Source of the DNA: Turnera subulata
Lineage: Eukaryota; Streptophyta; Magnoliopsida; Malpighiales; Passifloraceae
Length of the DNA: 64,000 bases
Direction: 5' to 3'
NCBI GenBank assembly: GCA_028386065.3
Contig: JAKUCV010000419.1
Coordinates: 37,307-101,306 of the forward strand
Shown here: one piece after another, positions 35,567 to 47,040 of the stretch
Position numbering within the stretch: the stretch's first letter is position 1
Layout: every line of letters begins with the position of its first letter
The notes under the pieces: generated by a model
Told to the model about the DNA's origin: nothing
Databases searched by the model: none
What the model saw: only the letters and a program-made list of their open reading frames with translations
Position numbers and translations under genes: made by a program

Positions 35567-37045
35567 GTTGAGAAGGCATTATCTAAATTGAAGGAGGGGA
35601 AGAGAGATGGAGTGAGAGAACCGTATTTGTTCGAAATCAATAGTTTTCAGCCCTTGTTGTTGGCACAAATGAAATTTCAAAAGCATTTAAAAAGTAAGCA
35701 TTGGTTTTGCATAGAAAGATTGATGATACCCATTCATTTCCTTTCTATATAAACGATGTTTTATTGATGGAAATAATTACTAAGGAATTCATCAGGGGAA
35801 TGACTAAGGTAAAATACAGAAAAGCCAATGAAAAACCTGCCTTGTGAAGCATGGAGATTTGCTTGCCTATTAATGGATTCCAAGACGTAATCCTCTTCAT
35901 GTTTGCCCCCAAAGAAAAGCTAAGGTATTTAATTGAAAAATTTTCAGCCCTACTATTAAGCATGCTTGCAAACTCAGTCACCTCTTTCTACTTCAAAATG
36001 ATGCCAGCAATGATGCTCTTATGGAAGTTTATACTCAATATTGACATGACTTCGAAAATACGCAGGCAGCACTTAAGGTTTAACAAGGAGGGGGCATCAG
36101 CAGCAAGGAAAAGCAAGGTATCGTCGGCATATTAGAATGTGAAAACTAATAAATTCTTACTATAATATCTTTTATAAGAATTAAGTTGAGAGCATTCCTC
36201 AAGATGGAGGGAAGGCCTTCTACGGCGAGGATGAAGAGGAACGGTGAGAGGGGGTCATCCTGCTTCAAGCCCCGCCCAACTGAGAACTCTTCAGATGGGG
36301 AATCATTGATGAAGATAGAGGAAGAGGAACAAGATAAGCATATAAAGATCCAGTACCGCTAGCGCTCGCCAAAACCCATGGCCGAGAGAACCTGATTCAA
36401 GTAATTCTAATCAATTGAGTCATAGGCCTTCCTGAAATCAAGCTTCCACATAACCACTTTTGATTTTTCTTTTTTGAGGTTGTGAACCACTTCACTCGTG
36501 AAGAAAGCACCATCCATGATATTACGGCCCTCAATAAAGGTCGATTGTTGCTCACCAATCAAGGAATTAATGACTCTCTTAAGGCTCAAGGCAAGGACCA
36601 TGGAAACAATCTTGTAAAGACAATTGACAAGGGTGATCGGCCTGAAATCATCAAGAGAGTCCGCACCGGCTTTCTTGGCTAATAGAGTAATGTAAGTCGT
36701 GTTCGCGCCTTTAGGGAGTTTGGCTTTCTCATAGAACTCTATGAGCATATCGAATAAGCCATTCTTAATTAGGTTCCAACAGTTTTTTTAGAATAAGAAG
36801 CTGAATTCCTTCAGGCCTAGGGCTTTACTACTATCGCAGCTCCAAATAGCGAACTTGAGCTCGTTTATAGAAAAGGATCTCTCCAGTCAATCCACTTGAG
36901 AAGAATCTAGATGTTGAAATTGAAGTGAGACCAATAAGGGCATAACATAATCTAGAAAAGAAGTCACTGGTCGCCGATTTGATAGTAGTAGGATCATACT
37001 GCTATGGATACAAGCTGATATGCGGAAAAAAATAGTGTTACTATC
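35567..37045 (-). pseudogene. LINE reverse transcriptase
   Basis: Runs from DSNTIFFRISACIHSS near 37035 through AKLPKGANTTYITLLAKKAG, DDFRPITLVNCLYKIVS and WKLDFRKAYDSID (36407-36748). After a shift come SVGRGLKQDDPLSPFLFIL near 36260 and YADDTLLFLAADAPSL near 36110, then the thumb to about 35745. The YADD box is intact, but several frameshifts are present. Confidence 0.85.
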
Positions 37046-38655
37046 TGTGAACACCCAAATTTGACCTATGAATATTCTTCTAGTTTGGATTTTTGAGCAT
37101 GCTTGAATTCTAAGATTAATGAGATGATTTGGTCTTGGACTAGGGCATGGCAAGAATTTAATTTAGTAGAATAAATATGTTTTGGTAAATTTAACCTTTA
37201 TGTGTTTGAACTCTAGGATTAATGAGATGATTTAATCTTAGGATAAAAATATATTAAGGTCTAATGCACAAAAATATTTTTTATTTCATTTGCTTAGGCT
37301 TTCTTATTTATTTTTCAACCCAATTATATTGAGATGATTTATTTTTGGGTTAGGAATGAATTTAGAAGCCCAAGTTGATGAAATGTGATTTTTCCAGAGT
37401 TGAATAGCCCATAAACACATTACTTGTAGATTAATTTTAGCTCTGATTTTCGTGGAAAATCAGAGGTAAATCATCTTTTAATGGTAAATATGTTTTTGGT
37501 ATGATTTGTGCATAAAATGGGGACTTGATATATAATCAATCAATTAGGAGATGATTGGGGGGAGTACTAATCAAGAAAAGAGGTGATTCTAGGTTGATTA
37601 GGGGTTAATTACGCGGTGAAATCAAATCAGGGAGGAATTAAGGGAAACCGGGAGCAAAAAAGGAAAGAACGGGGAAATGCGGGGGTGCCACGCGGCCAGG
37701 GTAGGATAATCTCCCGGTCCAAGCGGCCATCCAGCCCATGACCGCCGGGGCATCCAGAAATGCCCGATTTTCCCGATTTTCGACCCTAATTTGATTCTAC
37801 ATGGTTTTGGCTCAGATTTTTGGCTGAAACCTTGGTCACTAAGCAGGTCCATGCCCCTATACTTCCCAAAACACTATAAACAGGGCCTCCCATTCACATT
37901 TTAGGGGATCAATCTCTCATATTACACACACACCCCATAAGCTTTGTTGCTTGGAGAAACTCTACTTCTCCAAGCCTAGAAATCTCTTTACAGGCAGAAA
38001 CTCTGGAAGAATTTCGTGGGTATCATCATCAAAAAGGCAAAAAAGGTAGACCAAGAGGGAATCAAAGATTGAGCTAAGGAGTGGAAGAAATTGGATGCAC
38101 AATCCAACCCAAACCAAGGAGCTAGAGGAGGGCTACAAGAGGTAACACCAAACCCTATTTGTGTTGATTATTTGTTGAGAATTTGATGATGATATTGATG
38201 ATGTGAGTGTTGTGATGCCATGAACAAGAACTACGTGGGCTTTGAACCCGGTCGCCGGGGTACATAGGTGGTCTCTAGTGGTGGAAACTCAAGCCTAATT
38301 ATTTTATTTTTCCTTTTTTTTCCAATTTCAATTTTATTCTTATGTGATTTTTTTTCCACACTATGCACACACTTGCACAAGGCATGCATATTTTCTTCAA
38401 TTGCACAAGGTTTCGCCCCAACGCGGATGGGTGCCTAACACCTTCTCATCCGTGACGAACCCCCGGGCCCAATATCTTTGGTTCGCTAACCGGTTGCTAA
38501 AATGGACTCATTAGGATTCAAAGAAAGATTTTTTCCCGAATTTTCCCCTATAATAAAATTTAGGTGGCGACTCCAAAGGTATTCGGTGTTGGTTAAAAGG
38601 AAGGTGTAAAGGGAAAGGAAAGGAGACCCAAGTGATTTTGGGCTGGGTCCTCACA
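37046..38655 (+). mobile_element. Solo LTR, Ogre/Tat-type, 1610 bp
   Basis: Begins TGTGAACACCCAAATTTGAC and ends GGGTCCTCACA, with flanks CTATC/GTATC (4 of 5 match). It contains GGATGGGTGCCTAACACCTT near 38425 and GGTGGCGACTCC near 38563, words typical of Ogre/Tat LTR 3' regions. It splits the LINE just before the GDSNT motif. Confidence 0.82.
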
Positions 38656-39158
38656 GTATCACCCAACTTACACTAGTGAATTCGAGATTTTTTGCCACCA
38701 AATAAATTCCAGCTGTTTAAATTTGATAGCAAGATCAGATTTTAGGGCATTCAAAATTTGTGGATTTTAAGAGGACTAAGGTCACGATGTTCTGAGGTCT
38801 TGTCTAGATCATCTAGTTCCTTCTGCAAACTGGCAATGGAAGAATTAAAATTACCAAAAACTTCTCTATTCTAACGTGAACAGGACTTCCTCAACAAATT
38901 CAACTTCTTTAGAAGATTAAATCTGCCTAGAAAGACAAGACAAGCCTCAGACCATATGTTGCCCCTGGCATCTTTCAGCCTGGGATAACTCCATTAAGAA
39001 AGGCATGTTCCCCAAATGATAAAATTCTTGGGATAAAATCAATAGGCAATGATTTGATTTCTGTTTACTACAATAGATAGATTGAGAAAAGGGAACTAGA
39101 GAAACCAACCTCCCTTCGCAGAAATTCTATCTATGCGGCTCGCAACATTAATGTTCCC
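38656..39158 (-). pseudogene. LINE endonuclease C-terminus and RT linker, decayed
   Basis: Expected position of the SDH-containing endonuclease end and the RT linker; stops are frequent. At 38660-38690 it reaches the point where the GDSNT motif follows after the Ogre/Tat solo LTR is removed. Confidence 0.5.
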
Positions 39159-39600
39159 TCAAGTGTATTTCCTATCGACCAAATTAAATACAATTAAACT
39201 GAGGCACTGAATGAAATTCACAAAAGCTGCAACACCTCTATTACAAAATCTGCCACTCTTTCGGTCTTCAGCCCGAAGAGTCTCGTTAAAGTCTCCAATC
39301 ACAAGCCATGGAGCAGGGAACGACGTCTTGAGATTGCAAAGTTCCTCGAACATGCTAATTAGGAAGCACCATAGATGCCATAAATAATGACCAACTGACT
39401 ACACCGAACCAATCTTCCTTCCAACAAAAGCCAATTATCAGAGCATCGACTTTTGCATATCTTGAAAAAATCTATACACCATATAAGAATACCCCCTACT
39501 CTTCTATTTGCGTCAATAGTTACAAAATCAATTTTACCTAGTCCCCAAATCTTATGGCAAAAGGCCAAGTCTACACCAGCACATTTTGATTCACACAAAA
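39159..39600 (-). pseudogene. LINE endonuclease
   Basis: Two overlapping frames: CESKCAGVDLAFCHKIWGLG and VGGILIWC (39359-39598), then PWLVIGDFNETLRAEDRKSG and NLVDRKYT (39159-39353). GDFNETL is the metal-binding motif. A frameshift near 39355 separates them. Confidence 0.82.
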
Positions 39601-39912
39601 ATAACGAAATTTAAATAATGTCTTTCAACTAGATGGCATACATGTGCCTACTTAGAAGAGGAGCACACATATCTAATGCTCCAAAAGAGAAAACTAATCA
39701 TGGAAAGGATGAGGACTCGTGTGAGATTGAGGTCGTTATGGGGCTATCCGAGGCCTCACCAAATCAAACGCCTTAGTGTCAACAAGTTCTGCAATGAGAG
39801 CATTAGTCCCCTCGATGTTGTTGGATCTATCCCACCTGATGAGATCACTAATTTGATTTGTTTCTTCAACTTCTAGGGAGCTAAATGAAATGGTCTCCAT
39901 CAGTGGGTAAGA

Positions 39913-40038
39913 CAAGCCTATTACATAATTAATTGACTAATTTAAATATATAATAAACTCCTTACCAATAATCTATCTTGCATACAAATTGGCTCAAATT
40001 TGGACTCTTGTGTGTATAAAGAATCCCAATGTGTGACA
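39913..40038 (-). repeat. 3' LTR of the chromovirus, first part
   Basis: On the - strand begins TGTCACACATTGGGATTC at 40038 after a purine tract GGTGGTGGGGAA (40039-40050). It stops matching the intact LTR at about 39913, where LINE sequence begins. Confidence 0.75.
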
Positions 40039-40049
40039 TTCCCCACCAC

Positions 40050-40439
40050 CTATTCAGGCAGTACCCTCATTGCCTTCTGTAGATAGGAAGCCACTTGTCG
40101 TCCAAACCGATTCAGCATGTCCTTGTGCACCCATCTTGCTTTAGAAAGATCCCTTAACTTGACTAGATACTCGAGCTCAATAGCATCCTTTGTATAACGA
40201 ACAACCTATTGTGTTTTTATCTACATGCAAGATGGTCGTCTGTCCGTGGGAACTTCTTCCTTTGGTGTTGTCTTTACCTTTGCTTCCTTTGGTTTTATTA
40301 TACTAGCATGTGCAGTTTCCAAAGCCTTCTTTGCCGATGATATTGCCCCTTAAGTAGATTTCCACATAGTTCTCAAGACGCAATGTGAATGCACACTACC
40401 AAGTACATGATAACCCTCGTTGCAAAAAATCAACACCTC
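40050..40439 (-). pseudogene. Chromodomain-like pol C-terminal tail
   Basis: After the protease the reading passes a Lys/Pro-rich stretch directly into IELEYLVKLRDLSKARWVHK, then DMLNRFGRQVASYLQ. This resembles the chromodomain (EYLVKW..LP.....W) at the end of chromovirus integrases. RT, RNase H and integrase core, which should precede it, are absent. Confidence 0.55.
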
Positions 40440-40781
40440 TTTCTTATCCAAGAACTCCATGCCGGGTACCATAGGATAATCATCAAGCTCCACCACAGTA
40501 AACTCTAGCTATCCAAACTAATCACCAAAGCGAACCTTGACATCATGCGCTAACCCCATAATAGGTTGTGCCTCCAAGTTCACTGTCTTCATGGTAGTTG
40601 TGCTCTCTTGTCTTGTATATCGAATCCCCAATTCCCTTGTCGTCTTCGCTTGTAGGAAATTATGAGTCACACTTGTGTCAACCAAAGCATCCAACTCCGT
40701 ACCTCCAACTTGAATTCAAACAAACATTCGACCCTTCGATTTGGATAGTCGTTGCATCCATTGCTCTGAGTCTTTCTAGTG
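40440..40781 (-). pseudogene. Chromovirus aspartic protease
   Basis: LDALVDTSVTHNFL near 40680 corresponds to the usual active-site DSG/DTG motif, with the glycine replaced by Ser. IMGLAHDVKVRFGD near 40550 and YPMVPGMEFLDKKEVLI near 40460 follow, with stops between them. It stands in gag-protease order. Confidence 0.65.
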
Positions 40782-41887
40782 TCATTTTGACCCACCACAA
40801 TTTTTGTTTTGGGCTTGCTCCTCAGTTTCGATATGCTTCACTACCGCAACAAGCTTATGCTTCTTCGGACAATCACGAAGACCATGTGAACCCTTGTATA
40901 GAAAATATTTCCACGATTTTTTATCATCACTTTTGCCTCGTCTCATTGATTTGGCACCACTAGACTTGATTAATGACGTATAACTCCCGAACTTAGCATT
41001 TTCTCCACCTTTAGAATCATCATCCTGGTGACTAAAACTTTTCGGCTTGTCTCCCTTATAATTTGCTGAGGACTCTGTCACTCAAATAGCATCGACCATG
41101 GTCTCCACCTCTCATCCGTTGACCTCCATTAATTCCTAGTCTTGCAAGCCTCCAACAAACATGTCCAACACTTCAGAATCTGGCATACCTCCCTATCAGT
41201 ATACTTAGGATAGAATTGAGCCTTAAGTTCCATCATGAACTCATACTAAGAAAGTGTCTTGTTTTCTACCTCCAAGGTCTCTAATCTTTGTTCCAACCAA
41301 AGCACAGCAGCATCCTTGAAATACCTAAACGCAATTTGCATTTTCTGACCCTCATCCTTAATTCACATCCCTGCAAAGTATTGATTCACACTAAACAAAA
41401 ACCTATCAAGCGCCACAGCCACTCGTGTTATATGATAAGTATCTGGTTTACGTAGGTTAATTTTTGGTAGTCTGTGTGCAGATGTACCTCCTCCACCACT
41501 TCAAGCAGTCTCTTACATAAAGCCAAGTCTTCTTCTATGTATTTATTCACCACTTTTAGTTCTTTTAACTCCCGACCTTGCACTACAAGTTGCTTCGACT
41601 GCTCATCAATTTGTTCATGTAATTCGGCGATGGCCACAATGAATGATACTTTTAGCTTGTTAAACTCCTTCCTGGTTAGCTGCAAGTCATCGTGTGCACC
41701 TTTACCAACAGCCTTTCACTTTTGCATTGTCTTCCAGGTCATCTACGCGTTTTGCCAAAGCCTCAAACTGTACTAAAAGTTAGGATTTACCTCTTGGTCT
41801 CACTCTGGTTTTTGATTTGCTCATTTCCCTTCCTTGAACCTCTTCTGCACCATCACCACCGATCCCATCCTTAGGTAGGTTAGTCAT
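40782..41887 (-). pseudogene. Chromovirus gag
   Basis: ATG at 41887 (MTNLPKDGIGGDG) starts a gag with a coiled-coil-like segment (ELHEQIDEQSKQL, LKELKVVNKYIEEDL; 41430-41680) and a capsid-like segment (KMQIAFRYFKDAAVLWLEQR near 41300). The knuckle near 40880 reads YFLYKGSHGLRDCP, having lost its first two Cys. Several stops and frameshifts break it. The family packages element RNA; this copy is not functional. Confidence 0.72.
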
Positions 41888-42381
41888 GATGTTTTTTCCC
41901 CTCACTTGGACACTCCAACGTGTCAAACAAAATTAAAAAAAATTATTTTTGTACTGCCACAAACCAACACGCAAGTAACTGAAAGTTGACCAATGGGCTT
42001 GTAGCTCATTGGCACTCTTGTAACCAAGTTTCAATTATTTACCTAATTCTTCCTATGGCTTCACACCATGCGCACCAATATAATGCAATTGTGCAATCGA
42101 CAAAAGCAAATTGAAAATTCCAACTCTTTCTTGTAACCAAGTTTTTTTTTTTTCAAGAACAACATGCATAAATATAAAAATGTAGGAAAGTGAAATAAAA
42201 GAAAATAGTTCAATCGATTTCACCTTTCCTTCCACAAATCTAAACGCAAGTCTTCTTGCAGTAAGCCACCAAAGTCGTTCCCTTCAACAAAATAAAATTT
42301 CATTTTTATTTTATTTGTCGACACCAGCTCCTCAAAGTTATGGCTTCTCTGCAATTAACACTTGATTTCTCCGCTAGCACT

Positions 42382-42816
42382 TGTCACGGACACAAAGTGG
42401 CACAACGGAAGAACACTTATTATCTATGCGGCTCTGGACTTAAAACAATACCTAAAGAAGCCTAAAGAAAGAATCAAATAAGAACATAGTACTTTGGGAG
42501 AATCTCCAGAGTAGTATTGCTGAAAAGAATACAATAACACACACGCCCACTACCCTCCCCTCTCTTGCTATTTATAATGACACTTGAGTGCTCACCAAGT
42601 AATCCTAAGATGCCTACTCACACTAGGTTTTTTATCCCCCACTCACATGCCTTATGGACAAGGATAGTCAAGTCTAAGCCCACAAAAGTGCAACTCTACT
42701 ACATAATTTAGTGACTAATTTAAATACATAATGAACCCCTCACCCACAATCTTTCTTGCACAAAAATTGGCTCACATTAGGACGCTTGTGTGCCTAAAGA
42801 ATCCCAATGCGTGACA
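42382..42816 (-). repeat. 5' LTR of the chromovirus, 435 bp
   Basis: On the - strand begins TGTCACGCATTGGGATTC and ends CGTGACA. It aligns with 39913-40038 and 31817-32118. The next bases inside, AGTGCTAGCGGAG, resemble the primer-binding word seen in two other elements of this window. Confidence 0.8.
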
Positions 42817-43109
42817 TATTTTGCCTTTAATTATAGTTGTGAGATACGCTATCAATCTTAATCATTTTAATTGGCAAATTATATTTTTTTTGTTAGGAAA
42901 ATAGTGACTATAGTAAACTTAAAAATAGAACAGAGTACATAGAACTTCTATTACAAGCTGGAGTCGATCCACGCCACAACAATGATGAGCATGAAATTAC
43001 ACACTTTTACAGCATGCACTGTATTCTTTTGGCCTTGCATTTAGCATCCATTCTTTCATTTAGATAGGAAATCACTTGCTTTTACACCAAATTCTACTTT
43101 CCTAGCTCT
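42817..43109. other. Spacer between two LTR elements
   Basis: AT-rich; nothing recognisable. Confidence 0.5.
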
Positions 43110-44308
43110 TGTTTGCTTTCAGGTGCAATTAGGTCCTTTTTGGAGTGGATTTTGACAATGTTGGCCCGCAAATAGCAAGGCGATGTTGAATGCCCAGTTC
43201 CAGTTCAAACAACACCAGCGACAGCGCCCAGAAGCAACCTGACAGCGGCGCTGGCGTCAAAGTCCCGATTTTTATAATTAATTTGGAGACTTGCGCCTAA
43301 ATGCAAGGAGATTTTATTGAAGATCACGTGGACACTCCTTGGAAGGAAAGGAGACCTTTTGCTGATAGGTTTTGAGAAGAAAACTTATTTTCCAAGAGTT
43401 AGGGTTTCATAAAAGATTTTGTCCTCTATAAATAGAAAAGAAAAAAAAACCCTAAGGAGGCATCTTCGACTTCTCTACTTTCTGGAGCAAAACGCACAAC
43501 TTACAGAGCAGAAGAAGGTAGAGAATTTCGACAAGAAGCAAGTGAAGACCTTTAGGTTTCTATTCGACAGCATTTCGCTGTCACCTATTCTTTTGTTTGT
43601 TGTTCTTAGTTTCTTCATGAACTAAATTCCTTAATCTAGGTTTATGGGATGTAGCTACAGTTATGTTTGAGTAATAATTCGTGTTTTGGCTTCTATTATT
43701 TGTTATTCTTTGATTTGTATATGGAGAGCTTAACAGCGCATGCGGCCTGATCACCCTCTTGTGCACCTTATACGACCTAGCGAAGCACTGAACAGGAGAA
43801 GTTAGGAAATCTGATCGTTCCATACACAGCCTCTATCCTAACTGTTGTCGAAAGAGATTTTTAGGGTAGTTGAGGATCCAGCACCTAGTACAGCGCCTAC
43901 TGCACCTTAGGACAGGCAACACTTGCAAACAGCAGGTTGTTCGGGACTAGGGTAGGTTTACAATAACAGTGAATAGCTGGTTGTAGATGAAATAGACTAG
44001 GGAGCCCTACAAGGAAGACGAATAAATTAGCCAAACCATAGTTTCATTATTTAGACAGCACCCGCTGTATTGAACCCCGGACAACCTAGGTTTCTTTATT
44101 ACTGCATCTTCTCACCAGTACACGCTGTCTCTTTATTTACAGTTTATTTCCACTGCCTATTACTCTCACAGATTCGATATTTTATTTACTTGTCGTTTTA
44201 TAGTCTAATCGATCGAAAGCTCTAAGGACAGTGTTATTTCGTAGTCCCTGTGATTCGACCATGTTACTACAGCAACGCTGTGCACTTGCAGCCGGTTTTG
44301 CACGAACA
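43110..44308 (+). repeat. Athila 5' LTR
   Basis: About 1199 bp, beginning TGTTTGCTTTCAGGTGC (start inferred) and ending GAACA just before the primer site. CCTCTATAAATAG at 43423-43435 is a likely TATA region. Confidence 0.8.
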
Positions 44309-44314
44309 AGTTTT

Positions 44315-44332
44315 TGGCGCCGTTGCCGGGGA
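44315..44332 (+). promoter_or_regulatory. Athila primer-binding site (tRNA-Asp type)
   Basis: TGGCGCCGTTGCCGGGGA, six bases after the 5' LTR; the usual Athila primer site. Confidence 0.88.
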
Positions 44333-44461
44333 CTACGCTAATAATACTACTTAGTGTTTTGAATTGATTAGGCTTTCTCTGTTTTCTGATTTTCTTGTTT
44401 TCTTGCGGCAGGTAGTTGACAGCGCACGCTGTACCCTCTCTAGCAGTGTCTTGATAGGTGT

Positions 44462-45948
44462 ATGCAAACCAGGAGTCAAAATCCTGATCTTGTACACATC
44501 CTTGATATTGAAGGCGCTGCTAGGGCGAACCGCAGGCAAGCAAGGCAACAGAAAGTAGCAGAGACCACTGAGTCAGAAACCAAGGCCCATATCTATCCTC
44601 CTAACAATGGCCGGGATGCTGAGGGTAACATTATCCACCCCCTACGTGGCCAGGATGACTTACCAAGGAATGATGAGGGTAATATCATCAATCCTGTAGG
44701 CCCGAGGAACCAGCAGCGCCAGCATCAGAACGCTGTCGCTCATGATATTGTCGATCCTTTCGCCAACATCCCCAATCTGCCAATCAATCAGCTTATGCGA
44801 CCTCGCCATACAGCACCTACTGGAGCCATAGCACCATTCAATAATGATCAACCTTATGAGCTCTGAACCAACTTGGTTCAAATGGTGCAAAACAAGCAGT
44901 TTGGAGGATCGGCGCTGGAGGACCCTAACCAGCACTTGAAGGACTTCCTGGATATTTGTGCCACCACCCGGATTCAGGGGTGTTCTGAAGATGCCAAGAA
45001 ACTCCATTTTTTCAAATTTTCCCTCAGGGATGGAGCCAAACGATGGCTGAAAACTTTTCCAGCGGGCAGCATCACCACCTGGGCGTAAATGGAGGAGGCA
45101 TTCTTGAAGAAATAGTTCCCCGACAAAAAGATGGATGAGCTTCGTGGGCAATTCTGCAATTTTACGCAGAAATATGATGAAACAATGGTGCAAGCATGGG
45201 AGAGATTCCAGGACCTGATCCAGCGTTGCCCAGCTCATATGGTGTATCCTCCAGCATTGCTGGGATCTTCTATCGCGCCATGTCACCTGAGGATAGATGC
45301 ACTCTCAATTGTGCAGCGCCTGATGGGAAGTTTAAGCATGCACCATATGAAGATGCCAAAAAGATCATGCTCAACCTTGAGGATGATGATGAGCCACGCT
45401 GCAATGCAAGGGGAGTGCATCATGTTGACAAAAACACCAATATTGAGGCCCAGCTTGCTACAATCTCCAAGCAGCTGAAAGATTTGACCACCAAGCCAAT
45501 ACAGCCTGTAGCTCAGGTACAACCTATCGCCCAATATAGCGTATGTGAAATTTGCAGCGGCCCTCACTCTTTCCTTGAGTGTCCTGAGAACAATTCGGAG
45601 GACGCAAATTTCATAGATCGCCGCCCAAATCAGTCATACAACAACTACAACCAGGGGTATAACCAGGGCTGACGTTCAAACCCCAACCTGAGCTACAATC
45701 AGGGGTACCAGCATCAGGTGCAGCAGCAGCAGCGGTAAGGAGGATAGCAAGGGGGATACTCAGAATTAACCCAGATGATGAAGCAGCAGCTTGAAGGCCA
45801 AAATAGGATGGACAAGGAGCTAAATCAGCTGAAGGCACACAACAAGATGCTGGAAAATCAAGTTGCGCAATTTGCTATGCAGCAGTAGCAGCCGCAAGGG
45901 AGGTTACCAGGGCAACCGGAGGAAAATCCAAAACAGCAGTGTCAGGCT
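44462..45948 (+). pseudogene. Athila gag
   Basis: ATG at 44462 (MQTRSQNPDLVHILD). The capsid region reads GGSALEDPNQHLKDFLDICA, LHFFKFSLRDGAKRWLKTFP and ETMVQAWERFQDLIQRCP (44900-45240). The knuckle is CEICSGPHSFLEC (about 45544-45582; CX2CX3HX4C). A Gln-rich tail follows. Stops at about 44864, 45086 and 45115 and a frameshift near 45255 inactivate it. Confidence 0.85.
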
Positions 45949-46830
45949 GTGATTTTAAGGAGTGGAAAAGAGCTTCCAAATCTTGTTCCTAAGCCAACTA
46001 AGGTGTCCCAACCAGAACCCAAGGAGAAACAGGATGCAGCAGTCGAACCAGTGACACTACAGGAAGCCATGCCAAAGAAAACACCACTACCAGTACCATT
46101 CCAGCCCCCGCTGCCATATCCACAAGTGTACAAGAAGAGCAGACTTGAAGACCATTACCGTAAGTTTGTGGATATGCTCAGTGGCATTAGACTGGAGATT
46201 CCCTTCACCATTGTTCTAGATCAAATGCCCACCTATGCTAAATTTTTGAAAGACATTCTTAGAAACAAGCTCACTATCAAAAAGCAAACAGTGGCATTGA
46301 CAGCAAACTGCAGCGCTGTGCTGCAGCATCAGATTCACATCCCCAAGTTGGGTGACCCAGGGAGTATTTCCATACCTGGTGAAATTGGAATCCAGAACTT
46401 TAACCGAGCCTTATGTGATCTTGGGGCTAGTGTGAGTCTGATGCCTTTATTAGCAGCCCAATAGCTGGACTTTGGAGAAATCAAGCCTACCCGCATGGTG
46501 TTGCAGCTTGCTGACCGATCTGTAAAATATCCAGTAGGGGTCCTTGAAGATGTCCCAGTCAAGGTGGGAAAGTTCTATATTCTCTATGATTTTGTCATCA
46601 TGGATATGAAGCTCGATGACCAGACCCCCATCATCCTTGGCCGACCTTTCCTTCCTACAGCGGGTGCGCTCCTTGATGCTCGAGATGGGAGTGTGACATT
46701 ACGTGTTGGGGAAGAGACAGTGGAGTTCAACGTCCAGAGAGCTCTAAAGTCTGAAGTCTCCTTTAATGCCTGCTTCATGGTCCGGATCTTGGAGGATGAT
46801 TTAGAAGAAATTGTCACGGAGACAGCGCTC
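45949..46830 (+). pseudogene. Athila aspartic protease
   Basis: RLEDHYRKFVDML and YAKFLKDILRNK precede the active-site motif ALCDLGASVSLMP (46408-46446). Then come VLQLADRSVKYPVGVLEDVP and PIILGRPFLPTAGALLDA (46495-46680). A TAG near 46462 lies between active site and flap. DLGAS is the usual Athila form of the D(S/T)G motif. Confidence 0.85.
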
Positions 46831-47040
46831 ACTGTGCATTCTGATGACGCACAGCTGGTTTGTTTGCCAGAAGATGACGACCTTGCCGTGGGAGATGTAG
46901 CACATCAGTTATCTACTGCCCCTATTCTGCATCCTTCCCAGCATGTGTTAGAGGTACTCCAGCGCGACACTGGCACAGAAACAGCGGCAGCGGACGCTGT
47001 ACCTCAACCCGCCGTACCAAAGGTGGAACTAAAACCCCTT

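Larger units (their letters stand above)
32119..39912 (-). mobile_element. L1-type LINE inserted in the chromovirus 3' LTR
   Basis: - strand LINE with endonuclease (39159-39600), RT linker and RT (38656-39158 and 35567-37045), zinc-binding part (32589-33228) and a 12 nt poly(A) read as T at 32123-32134. Degraded target duplications AAGACACAAGC and AAGACAAGC flank it. Two solo LTRs (33234-35566 and 37046-38655) interrupt it; deleting them restores LINE reading. Confidence 0.8.
31817..42816 (-). mobile_element. Chromovirus-type Ty3/gypsy element, internally deleted and split by a LINE
   Basis: The 5' LTR (42382-42816, - strand) has inverted ends TGTCACG...CGTGACA. The interior keeps gag, protease and a chromodomain-like C-terminal tail. 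The 3' LTR is in two parts, 39913-40038 and 31817-32118, summing to about 428 bp against 435 bp for the intact LTR. RT, RNase H and integrase are missing between protease and chromodomain tail. Flanks ACATT/TATTT give no clean target duplication. The LINE between the LTR parts inserted later. Confidence 0.78.

Noticed and set aside
39676..39876. 66-codon + strand ORF as a gene
   Set aside because: It lies antisense to the 5' part of the - strand LINE, whose - strand translation reads more naturally.
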